A DNA stretch of 9,716 nucleotides, taken from Fidelibacterota bacterium TCS52 (GTDB lineage: Bacteria; Fidelibacterota; Fidelibacteria; Fidelibacterales; Fidelibacteraceae). The notes below the pieces were generated by a model, which was given only the letters and a program-made list of their open reading frames with translations, had not been told where the DNA came from and did not search any database. Positions 1-6,065 of the stretch are shown here, one piece after another. The stretch spans positions 1-9,716 of the forward strand of contig LSCC01000080.1 in NCBI GenBank assembly GCA_001577215.1, read 5' to 3'. Made by a program: the position numbers and the translations under genes. Positions within the stretch are counted from its first letter, which is position 1. Each line of letters opens with the position of its first letter.

Positions 1-278
1 CTATGAGATTGCAAATATGATGTTTGGCTTTTTACTTCAATTCCGGAAAAGTATTCAATGGCTTGACGATAAGCTTTTTGTAATGCTAATTTTTTTGCGT
101 CTTCAGGAGAAATATTTTCAATGGCAACTTTGGTGGAAACTTGACACCAATTGTTTCCAAGATCAATTAAATTTGGTTGTAGACTTTGATTTATAATTTC
201 TGTTTTGGGGATAGAATTGTTTTGTGTAGTACAAAATGTCAAAATTATAAACATCAATATTATTAATGTTTTTTTCAT
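1..278 (-). CDS. Exported lipoprotein with FlgT/LPP20-like N-terminal domain (C-terminus cut by window edge)
   Basis: Ninety-two codons are visible before the gene leaves the window at its 3' end. The ATG at 276-278 follows a good Shine-Dalgarno (GAGGAGA, minus strand, 286-292) with a 7-base spacer. The protein starts with Met-Lys-Lys, a hydrophobic stretch at about 4-15, then Cys16 in the context Leu-Thr-Phe-Cys. This looks like a lipobox, although Phe at -1 is unusual, so it could instead be a plain secreted protein. Residues about 43-90 carry the pattern of the FlgT N-terminal / LPP20-type domain: a Trp-led strand, an alanine- and lysine-rich helix in which codons for Ala-Lys-Lys-Leu-Ala-Leu and Ala-Tyr-Arg-Gln-Ala-Ile follow each other, then a Ser-Gly-Ile-Glu-Val turn. 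Such domains occur in periplasmic or outer-membrane-anchored proteins of varied role. It lies 31 bases after the caspase gene on the same strand, so the two are probably co-transcribed. Function is not known; the family assignment is from motif pattern only. Confidence 0.72.
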   Translation of the reverse strand, partial: MKKTLIILMFIILTFCTTQNNSIPKTEIINQSLQPNLIDLGNNWCQVSTKVAIENISPEDAKKLALQKAYRQAIEYFSGIEVKSQTSYLQSH

Positions 279-285
279 AAAGTTT

Positions 286-292
286 TCTCCTC
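286..292 (-). promoter_or_regulatory. Shine-Dalgarno site of the FlgT/LPP20-like lipoprotein gene
   Basis: The minus strand reads GAGGAGA seven bases before the ATG at 276-278. The site fixes this start and shows that the second gene of the caspase unit has its own strong ribosome binding site inside the 31-base intergenic gap. Confidence 0.7.
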
Positions 293-309
293 GCTCTAAT
301 TGGATTAAA

Positions 310-2598
310 TTAATATTGAATTGCTATGGTTTCTTTGTTTTTACCGAAGATAGTTGGTGTTTGTTCGACGCCATGAATTCTTCTTGTGTAATATGGAATT
401 CCTTCACTATTATCAGAAATATATTGATAAATTTCTTCATAAGTGATTTGATCATCGTTATTTATATCAGCGTTTTTATTATGTATTGCTTTTAATAAAA
501 AATAAGTGAACATGCCATGTTTTTTCCCATTATACCAACTGGAAACCTGATCATCTTTTGAACTTGTCAACACAACATTGTTGTTGAGATTTATCATTGG
601 GTTATCAATTTTTATTGTTATCGGGGATATATCCTTAAAAATATTTGCGCCACTAAAGCATGCATCTAATAAAATAGTGGTTGATTTTGATGGTATTTGT
701 GCAAGATTTTCATAAAATACATCTAGCGGGTATCCGCCTAATTCTACATAATTAGGATCGCATTCAACAGGCACAAAATATCCCTTATGATCTTTTAACC
801 CAGGAGCACCATGTCCGGAATAGTAAATAAAAACATCAGATTTGTTTGGTTTAACTGTGTTGAAAAGTTTTCCCTGATAATTTCCATTCATGCCGAAATA
901 TTGCTCCATATCACCTTTAGTTGCATTTTTTAATAAAAATATATTTCCTTCTTTAATACCAAATGATTTTATAAAATATTCTTTTACTGACATTGCATCA
1001 TTGATTGCGTAATCAACATTTTTTGTTTTTTTGTAGTTGGAGTTTCCAATTATTACGGCAATTGCATTTGCATTAACCGTATCTGTTTCTGGGATGTTGA
1101 TATTAATATTGTAAGAATCTTCGACATCTTTTGAAGTAATATTTACTTCATGATGCTTTTCAAAATCAATTTCCTCAAAATCTAAGTTTAGTTCATCAAC
1201 AGGATTATAATTAACCATTTCTGCACTGTTGTATTGATAACTCTTGTCATTTTGCACAAGATAAATTTCTGCAGTAGCTAGTTCCCAGTGGTTATTTTGA
1301 AATTTTAAATTTGGATGAATAATTTGTAATTTTTCTTCATTATCTTTGAATATTTTTGCTTCATCAATTGGAACTTTTAAAGCAACAATCCCGGCAATTG
1401 GAATTTTTATTTTAAAAGTTTCTTCTTCTGCATCGTAATCACCAATTATTTTAATATTCCAATTAATCGTTGATATATATTTATTTTTTAAATTATTTAA
1501 TGCCTCATAAGTTAATTCCACTATTTTGTCATTTCTTTTTTCCATTCTTTTTTTGTAATCGGCAACCTTTTCAAACTCTCCCTTTTTTTGCCATATTGTC
1601 ATTTTTTCTACCACGTATTTATGGATATTTTCTGTTATATAAGAGGGTTTCCATATTTTAATTGTGTTATCATTGCCACAAGAAGCCAAGTATTTGCTAT
1701 TATTGCTGAAGTGGACATCCAAAATATTGTCAGTATGAGCGTCATTAATAGTCGTTACTAATTCACCTGTTTGAGAATTCCATATTTTTATACTTTTATC
1801 CCAACTACCTGAAACAACTTTCTCACCGTTAGGTTCAAAATCTATTGAACTAATTGTAGAACTGTGTCCCTTTAGATTCTGCATTTTTGACCCAAATTTA
1901 ACATTCCAGATTATTATTGTATTATCTAAACTTGCTGATGCAAACATTTTATTAGAATTGTGAAAATCAATTGAGGTTATCCAATCGAGATGATCGCTAT
2001 ATTCCATAATGAATTCAAAATTGCTTGCATCCCACAAGTAAATATTTCTTCCCCAACTGCCTGCTGACAAAATATATTTTCCGTCATCACTGAATTTTAC
2101 CGAACAGACATACGAATCATGTTTATTTAGTGTTTTAACAAGTTCGCCTGAATTTAAATTCCAAATTTTAATAGTTTTGTCTTCACTTCCAGAAACAAGG
2201 AATTTGTTGTTGGGACTAAAGTCAATTGATGTTACCGGATATGAATGATCGCTAAAAGTATATATCAATTCTCCATTATCAGCATTCCAAATTTTAATTG
2301 TATTATCTTTGCTGCCTGATGCGATCATAGAACTATCACTACTGTAATCAACTGATGTAACTAATTTTTCATGCCCTTCAAAAGTTGAAAGAAGTTGACC
2401 TGTTTTTACTGACCACTTTTTTACTGTTTTGTTTTCGCTACCCGAAACAATAAATTTATCGTCTGGACTAAAACAAATTGAAGTGGTGTAAGACGTATCC
2501 GTATTTATGGTTTTGAACAATCCATATGTAATTCCATAGGCAAACGATGCAAAATAGAATAGAAGCGCGAAAAAAATAATAATTTTAATTTTTTTCAT
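310..2598 (-). CDS. Exported WD40-repeat / caspase-like (C14) fusion protein
   Basis: A 762-residue protein. Residues 1-22 form a signal peptide (Met-Lys-Lys-Ile-Lys, hydrophobic core, cleavage likely after Ala-Tyr-Gly), so it acts in the periplasm or outside the cell. Residues about 28-318 hold seven WD40 repeats whose signature tryptophans lie at 62, 104, 146, 189, 231, 273 and 316, spaced 42-43 residues: one complete seven-bladed propeller, a likely protein-binding platform. Residues about 325-505 form a linker that begins with a helical Glu-Phe-Glu-Lys...Tyr-Lys-Lys-Arg segment, followed by a beta-rich part. Residues 511-755 are a caspase/metacaspase-like peptidase. It opens with Ile-Ala-Val-Ile-Ile-Gly-Asn and has both dyad residues: His596 in Tyr-Tyr-Ser-Gly-His-Gly and Cys647 in Leu-Leu-Asp-Ala-Cys-Phe-Ser-Gly. 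An EF-hand-like loop (Asp711, Asn713, Asp715, Gln717, Glu722) suggests calcium binding. Family members usually cleave after Arg or Lys. The ATG follows a perfect GAGGTGA site. Substrate and purpose are unknown. Confidence 0.93.
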   Translation of the reverse strand: MKKIKIIIFFALLFYFASFAYGITYGLFKTINTDTSYTTSICFSPDDKFIVSGSENKTVKKWSVKTGQLLSTFEGHEKLVTSVDYSSDSSMIASGSKDNTIKIWNADNGELIYTFSDHSYPVTSIDFSPNNKFLVSGSEDKTIKIWNLNSGELVKTLNKHDSYVCSVKFSDDGKYILSAGSWGRNIYLWDASNFEFIMEYSDHLDWITSIDFHNSNKMFASASLDNTIIIWNVKFGSKMQNLKGHSSTISSIDFEPNGEKVVSGSWDKSIKIWNSQTGELVTTINDAHTDNILDVHFSNNSKYLASCGNDNTIKIWKPSYITENIHKYVVEKMTIWQKKGEFEKVADYKKRMEKRNDKIVELTYEALNNLKNKYISTINWNIKIIGDYDAEEETFKIKIPIAGIVALKVPIDEAKIFKDNEEKLQIIHPNLKFQNNHWELATAEIYLVQNDKSYQYNSAEMVNYNPVDELNLDFEEIDFEKHHEVNITSKDVEDSYNININIPETDTVNANAIAVIIGNSNYKKTKNVDYAINDAMSVKEYFIKSFGIKEGNIFLLKNATKGDMEQYFGMNGNYQGKLFNTVKPNKSDVFIYYSGHGAPGLKDHKGYFVPVECDPNYVELGGYPLDVFYENLAQIPSKSTTILLDACFSGANIFKDISPITIKIDNPMINLNNNVVLTSSKDDQVSSWYNGKKHGMFTYFLLKAIHNKNADINNDDQITYEEIYQYISDNSEGIPYYTRRIHGVEQTPTIFGKNKETIAIQY
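1645..2517 (-). repeat. Seven tandem WD40-coding repeats (about 126-129 bp each)
   Basis: Inside the caspase fusion gene, seven consecutive repeat units of 42-43 codons each encode a Val/Ile-Ser-Gly-Ser...Ile-Lys-Ile-Trp-type blade. The DNA also repeats recognisably (minus-strand runs coding Thr-Ile-Lys-Ile-Trp recur), but codons have diverged between units, so this is an old amplification and not a recent expansion. Confidence 0.85.
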
Positions 2599-2602
2599 TT
2601 TT

Positions 2603-2610
2603 TCACCTCT
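2603..2610 (-). promoter_or_regulatory. Shine-Dalgarno site of the caspase gene
   Basis: The minus strand reads AGAGGTGA, fully complementary to the usual 16S rRNA anti-Shine-Dalgarno, with about 5 bases between the GAGGTG core and the ATG at 2596-2598. It supports that start and shows that this organism uses SD-led initiation. Confidence 0.75.
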
Positions 2611-2639
2611 TTGTTATAATATTCCATATAATTAGTATT

Positions 2640-2668
2640 ATTATATTAATAATATTTATAAAAATCAA
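2640..2668 (-). promoter_or_regulatory. Putative sigma70-type promoter for the caspase-lipoprotein unit
   Basis: On the minus strand a TTGATT box (2663-2668) is separated by exactly 17 bases from a consensus TATAAT box (2640-2645). Transcription would start near 2633 and leave a leader of about 35 bases before the ATG at 2598, with the Shine-Dalgarno inside it. The gap is extremely AT-rich, so chance matches are likely. The good spacing, position and direction make this the best candidate. Confidence 0.45.
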
Positions 2669-2736
2669 GAAATATTTTAATTCTTTTTGTTATTAATTTA
2701 TTATTGTATTTTTTAGTGATATAACTATTTGAGTAA

Positions 2737-2743
2737 AAAGGAA
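2737..2743 (+). promoter_or_regulatory. Ribosome binding site that decides the TTG start of the RACo-like gene
   Basis: AAAGGAA ends six bases before the TTG at 2750. The other possible TTG (2729) has no purine-rich site upstream, so this site favours the shorter reading. Confidence 0.5.
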
Positions 2744-2749
2744 TTTATA

Positions 2750-4615
2750 TTGGAAAAAAAAACGATATCAATAAAGATCCTACCAGAAAAAAAAACAATA
2801 AAAGAGAATTTAGAAGATAAAAAATCACCTATAAATCTTCTAAACATTTTACAAAGAAATAAAATTAATATTTCATTTCCCTGTGGAGGAGCCGGGATTT
2901 GTGGAAAATGTAAGGTTAAGTTTAATAGTGGAATTCCCAAACCTACATTAGACGAAAAAAGATTATTCAATAAAAATGAACTAAAATCCGGTTATAGATT
3001 AGCTTGTCAAGTAGAATTGAAAAATGATTGTGAAATTTTCATACCATCTACATCAAGAAAAAAAGCAATAGATACATTGCTTTCAAAATATAAACACAAA
3101 CAACAAATTAAACCAATAGTTAAAAAATTGTTTTTAAAGCTAGAAGCATCACATTTGGGTAATTTTAAAAGCGATGCAGAAATTGTTGAAACAGCTATCT
3201 CTAATTTAACCGGTAAATACTATAAATTTACCTTACAATATTTACAAAATCTTCCGACAGTTTTAAGGAAACGAGATCATCAAGTTACTGTAACTGTTTC
3301 TCAAAATAATATTTTAGATATTGAACCTGGAGACACTTCCAAATATCTTTTTGGATTAGCCGTAGATGTTGGAACAACAACTTTAACTTGTAGCGTGGTC
3401 AATTTAATTTCAAGCGAGACGATAGGAACAATTACCGCTGAAAATCCGCAGTCAGATTTTGGGCAGGATTTTATTTCAAGAATAGATTATGGCTCAAAAA
3501 GTGAAAATAATTTAAAGCAATTACAAGAAATGGTTATTGAAAAAATAAATGAACTTATATTGGAAATTTGCAATAAATATGATATTTCCCCATTGTCAAT
3601 TTATAGTGTTGTAATGGCGGGAAACACGGTAATGAATCATTTATTATTGGGTGTAGATCCATATTCACTTTCTGTAGCTCCATATACTTCAGTTGTGAAA
3701 AAAATACCATTGTTGTTTGCAAATCAAATAGGTTTGAAAATAAATTCGCTGGCAGAAGTATTTATGTTGCCAAATATAGGTGGATTTGTTGGTGGTGATA
3801 TTACAGGAGATCTACTTGTAACAGAATCAATCAATAAAAAAGGAAATTATTTATTAATTGATATTGGAACAAATTGTGAATTGGTGATACATAAAGATGG
3901 GCATTATTTAGCGGCATCTTCACCTGCTGGACCTGCTTTGGAAGGAGCAAAGATCAAAAATGGAATGAGAGCTGAACCCGGGGCAATTACGGATATGCTT
4001 TGTGTAAACGATAGCATAGAATTATTAACTGTAGGAAATGAAAAACCAATTGGAATATGTGGAAGTGGATTGTTTCATATAATTAATTTTCTTGTACAAA
4101 AGGGAATTGTTTCTTCACAAGGAAAATTATTAAAACCGGATAATATTAAAAATATTTCCAATAAAGAAATTTTTACGAATAGAATTAAAACCGATGAAAA
4201 TGGTGTTATATATTTTATTTTACAGCATTCAGATGAGAAAAATGATGAAGTGGTTTTAACACAAAAGGATATAAGACAATTCCAATTGGCAAAAAGCTCT
4301 ATAGTCGCAGGATGGCATGTTTTGTGTGAAAACATCAAAATTAAATATAATGAAATTGGTCAAGTGTTTATTGCAGGAGCATTTGGTAATTATATTCGTC
4401 CAGAGGCAGTTCTGTCGTTAGGATTAGTTCCGGATTTAACTCTTGATAAAATTAATTATATTGGGGATGGAGCGCTTTTGGGAAGCAAAATGGTTATACT
4501 AAATAATGATAATGTCAAGAAATTTGAAAGTATTTTAAATAAAATTCATTATATGGAACTTTCCGGCCGAGTTGATTTTCAAGAATTTTATATTGAGGAT
4601 TTGGGAAAAATTTAG
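2750..4615 (+). CDS. RACo-like ATP-dependent reductive activator of corrinoid proteins (2Fe-2S ferredoxin + ASKHA/DUF4445)
   Basis: A 621-residue cytoplasmic protein, the usual length for the RACo family. These proteins use ATP hydrolysis to pass a low-potential electron to a cobalamin enzyme whose cobalt has become oxidised to Co(II), restoring Co(I). Residues 5-95 form a plant-type 2Fe-2S ferredoxin domain with Cys45-x5-Cys51-x2-Cys54 and Cys86 in Arg-Leu-Ala-Cys-Gln. After a linker, residues about 200-615 form the ASKHA (DUF4445) domain: phosphate-1 loop Asp-Val-Gly-Thr-Thr-Thr (about 205-211), phosphate-2 loop Asp-Ile-Gly-Thr-Asn (about 370-375), and an adenosine-site Ala-Gly-Ala-Phe-Gly-Asn near 542-547. 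I chose the TTG at 2750-2752 because AAAGGAA (2737-2743) lies six bases before it; a TTG at 2729 would add seven residues but lacks a ribosome site. No ATG precedes the domain. It stands alone, without a methyltransferase or corrinoid protein in view. Client unknown. Confidence 0.9.
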   Translation: MEKKTISIKILPEKKTIKENLEDKKSPINLLNILQRNKINISFPCGGAGICGKCKVKFNSGIPKPTLDEKRLFNKNELKSGYRLACQVELKNDCEIFIPSTSRKKAIDTLLSKYKHKQQIKPIVKKLFLKLEASHLGNFKSDAEIVETAISNLTGKYYKFTLQYLQNLPTVLRKRDHQVTVTVSQNNILDIEPGDTSKYLFGLAVDVGTTTLTCSVVNLISSETIGTITAENPQSDFGQDFISRIDYGSKSENNLKQLQEMVIEKINELILEICNKYDISPLSIYSVVMAGNTVMNHLLLGVDPYSLSVAPYTSVVKKIPLLFANQIGLKINSLAEVFMLPNIGGFVGGDITGDLLVTESINKKGNYLLIDIGTNCELVIHKDGHYLAASSPAGPALEGAKIKNGMRAEPGAITDMLCVNDSIELLTVGNEKPIGICGSGLFHIINFLVQKGIVSSQGKLLKPDNIKNISNKEIFTNRIKTDENGVIYFILQHSDEKNDEVVLTQKDIRQFQLAKSSIVAGWHVLCENIKIKYNEIGQVFIAGAFGNYIRPEAVLSLGLVPDLTLDKINYIGDGALLGSKMVILNNDNVKKFESILNKIHYMELSGRVDFQEFYIEDLGKI

Positions 4616-4824
4616 TTGTAATGAATTAACATGTAAGAAATTATGATAGGTTTAGTTATTATAAAATGAAAATACTATTTGATACAATAAGTGGTCACAC
4701 ATATTGATAAAAATTAAAAAAATAATTTTTTGTTTGCGTTTATATTATTTTTTTGTAAATTTTATTGTATAGAGATAAAAATGGTAACAAAACGTGTAAT
4801 TTAACTAACAAAAAGGAGAAAACG
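4616..4824 (+). other. Intergenic region between the RACo-like gene and the histone gene
   Basis: These 209 bases are strongly AT-rich and hold no supported gene. An AT-only inverted repeat of 8 bp (4709-4716 with 4723-4730, loop of six A) is followed by T-rich DNA and might act as a weak end for the upstream transcript. The histone promoter should lie within about 4730-4775, where TATA-like stretches occur, but I cannot pick a convincing -35/-10 pair. The histone leader is therefore probably a few tens of bases long. Confidence 0.5.
4813..4818 (+). promoter_or_regulatory. Strong Shine-Dalgarno of the histone gene
   Basis: AAGGAG lies six bases before the ATG at 4825-4827. It fixes the start and rules out an upstream TTG at 4765, which would add 20 residues of low-quality sequence before the histone domain. 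Confidence 0.85.
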
Positions 4825-5010
4825 ATGGCAAAAGACGTATTGGTTGTAGCATCAAAATTAAAGAAATATCTCAAGGAAGAAAAAGGGATGCACACCGCAG
4901 GAAATGTTCCAGCAGTATTATCAGATGTTGTGCGTGAAATAGTTGATGTAGCTGTTGAAAAAGCTAAAAAAGATAGACGTAAAACTGTAAAAGACAGAGA
5001 TTTTAGTTAA
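4825..5010 (+). CDS. Bacterial histone (single histone-fold protein, Bd0055-like)
   Basis: A 61-residue basic protein (11 Lys, 4 Arg against 10 acidic residues). Its layout is that of one histone fold: helix 1 at about 8-19 (Val-Ala-Ser-Lys-Leu-Lys-Lys-Tyr-Leu), loop 1 at 20-27, long helix 2 at about 28-50, loop 2 Arg52-Lys53-Thr54-Val55, then Lys-Asp-Arg-Asp59-Phe. The Arg-x-Thr pair and the following Asp fall at the same numbers as in the archaeal histone HMfB, where Arg52 and Asp59 form a buried salt bridge and Arg-Thr touch DNA. The protein stops two residues after Asp59, so helix 3 is almost absent. Small size and shortened end match bacterial dimer-type histones such as Bdellovibrio Bd0055, which bind DNA as dimers. 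It should act on the chromosome in the cytoplasm. A strong ribosome site and tandem terminators suggest a well-expressed single-gene unit. An HU-type protein is excluded by length and motifs. Not tested: DNA binding and oligomer state. Confidence 0.88.
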   Translation: MAKDVLVVASKLKKYLKEEKGMHTAGNVPAVLSDVVREIVDVAVEKAKKDRRKTVKDRDFS

Positions 5011-5030
5011 TAAATAATTTGGGAAATATA

Positions 5031-5068
5031 AACAAAAAAGGTCTTAATTGATCTTTTTTGTTTTTTTT
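5031..5068 (+). terminator. Intrinsic terminator after the histone gene
   Basis: A 13-base stem (5031-5043 with 5050-5062, one G-T pair) closes a six-base TTAATT loop and runs into a T tract ending at 5068. It begins 21 bases after the histone stop codon. The stem holds an A6/T6 run, so it could also work weakly in the opposite direction. Confidence 0.85.
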
Positions 5069-5096
5069 AAATCTGCTTATAGTACATTTGTTATTT

Positions 5097-5132
5097 TAGG
5101 AGAATAAGTTTTGTTTATTCTCCTATTTTTTT
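5097..5132 (+). terminator. Second, tandem intrinsic terminator
   Basis: A perfect 11-bp stem (TAGGAGAATAA at 5097-5107 with its complement at 5115-5125) encloses a seven-base loop and is followed by seven T (5126-5132). On the minus strand the hairpin is not followed by a T tract, so it is oriented for plus-strand transcripts. It backs up the first terminator and shields the convergent lipoprotein gene. Confidence 0.78.
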
Positions 5133-5168
5133 ATGTATAAAATATATAAAAATTTTATTCAGTAAATA

Positions 5169-6053
5169 TCATTTAATAAAAACAATTCTCTGACTGTCAG
5201 ATTTTGCACTTGAAATCACAGCCCCCAAACCATTATTTAAATTCATATAAAAATCATCAATTGTTATATAACCTAACCCGATATTATCATCAAGATTAAA
5301 ATACTCGTTATAATATTCTGAAACAGACTGAATGGTCATCCAAACAATTAGTGTATCTTTTTCAAAACTTTCAAACGGATCATAAAAAGTAAAATCAGTT
5401 GAATTATAACTCCACTCAGCTTCTTCAAGTGATACTTCATATTCAAAATAGTTTCTATTATTTTGATATGATTCATAATCCAATTCCATTTCAATATTAT
5501 ATTTATAGCTTGTTGCATCTGTCCATCTGATTGCCCAATTATTTTCATTCAAATGGAAAATCGTATCTTCCAAAACAAATTCCGGTTTTCCTGCAATTAT
5601 GATATCACCGATCGCTTTATCAAATTCATCTGTAATGACATTCAATCGATATTCTTCTCCGGCTTCAAACAAAAAAGTTGTATCTGCCGGTAAATAAAAT
5701 CCTTCTGAAAAATAGTCAAATAAAATTGTGTCTAAATTTAAATTTGTAAAAAAAACATTAGCATCTTCAATAATATAAGTAAGTTTATAATTTGGATACT
5801 CGTATTGAATTGTGTCGCCAGTTTCACCATCTATCCAATACGCAGTTATAACACTATCGGTTTCAATCTCACTTTGTTCACTTATTGAAAGGGTGTGACC
5901 AACTTGGACAAAATTATTGTTTGTGTTTGTGCTACTCAAATGAGCAAGAATATTTAACATTGGTTCATGATCAATTGTTACTTCTTGTGGAGACCAATCT
6001 CCGCAAGAATATAACATTAAAAACACAAATATTGTTAAAATAATTTTTTTCAT
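5169..6053 (-). CDS. DUF4249-like lipoprotein, partner of the TonB-dependent receptor
   Basis: A 294-residue protein from the ATG at 6051-6053 (a GTG at 6060-6062 would add three residues; neither has a Shine-Dalgarno). It begins Met-Lys-Lys, then a hydrophobic stretch and a clear lipobox Leu-Tyr-Ser-Cys17, so it is a lipoprotein, probably of the outer membrane. The mature part is acidic and rich in Asn, Asp, Glu and Tyr with alternating beta-strand patterns. The order of weak motifs resembles DUF4249: a Pro-x-Leu-x-Ile opening strand, a Gly-Glu-Glu-Tyr-Arg-Leu-x-Val strand near the middle, a Lys-Pro-x-Phe turn, and a closing Asn-Asn-Gly-Leu-Gly segment. In Bacteroidota DUF4249 lipoproteins are commonly encoded right after a TonB-dependent receptor, exactly as here (stop and start 12 bases apart). 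Ligand unknown; a role helping the receptor bind or admit its substrate is inference. The fold assignment is moderate; the lipoprotein and pairing calls are firm. Confidence 0.8.
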   Translation of the reverse strand: MKKIILTIFVFLMLYSCGDWSPQEVTIDHEPMLNILAHLSSTNTNNNFVQVGHTLSISEQSEIETDSVITAYWIDGETGDTIQYEYPNYKLTYIIEDANVFFTNLNLDTILFDYFSEGFYLPADTTFLFEAGEEYRLNVITDEFDKAIGDIIIAGKPEFVLEDTIFHLNENNWAIRWTDATSYKYNIEMELDYESYQNNRNYFEYEVSLEEAEWSYNSTDFTFYDPFESFEKDTLIVWMTIQSVSEYYNEYFNLDDNIGLGYITIDDFYMNLNNGLGAVISSAKSDSQRIVFIK

Positions 6054-6065
6054 ATTATTCACTTA

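Noticed and set aside
205..495. Plus-strand open frame of 96 codons opposite the caspase-lipoprotein junction
   Set aside because: Antisense to two well-supported genes, no ribosome site, hydrophobic low-complexity product typical of AT-rich shadows.
1645..2517. Regular direct repeats that could suggest a CRISPR-like or satellite array
   Set aside because: The period of 126-129 bases is in frame and encodes WD40 blades; no spacer-repeat pattern exists.
2713..2735. Bacteroidota-type -7 promoter (TAnnTTTG) before the RACo-like gene
   Set aside because: TTTG is present near 2728-2731 but TA is not at the required spacing and no -33 box is found.
4075..4338. Minus-strand open frame inside the RACo-like gene
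   Set aside because: Entirely antisense to a conserved ASKHA domain, with no start signals.
4709..4730. 8-bp inverted repeat as terminator of the RACo-like gene
   Set aside because: The stem is AT only with an A6 loop; in DNA this AT-rich such repeats arise by chance. Kept only as a remark in the intergenic entry.
4781..4804. Seven-codon upstream reading frame in the histone leader
   Set aside because: No proper ribosome site and no sign of an attenuator structure around it.
4765..4824. Upstream TTG start that would lengthen the histone by 20 residues
   Set aside because: No ribosome site before it, the added residues are low-complexity, and AAGGAG sits ideally before the ATG at 4825.
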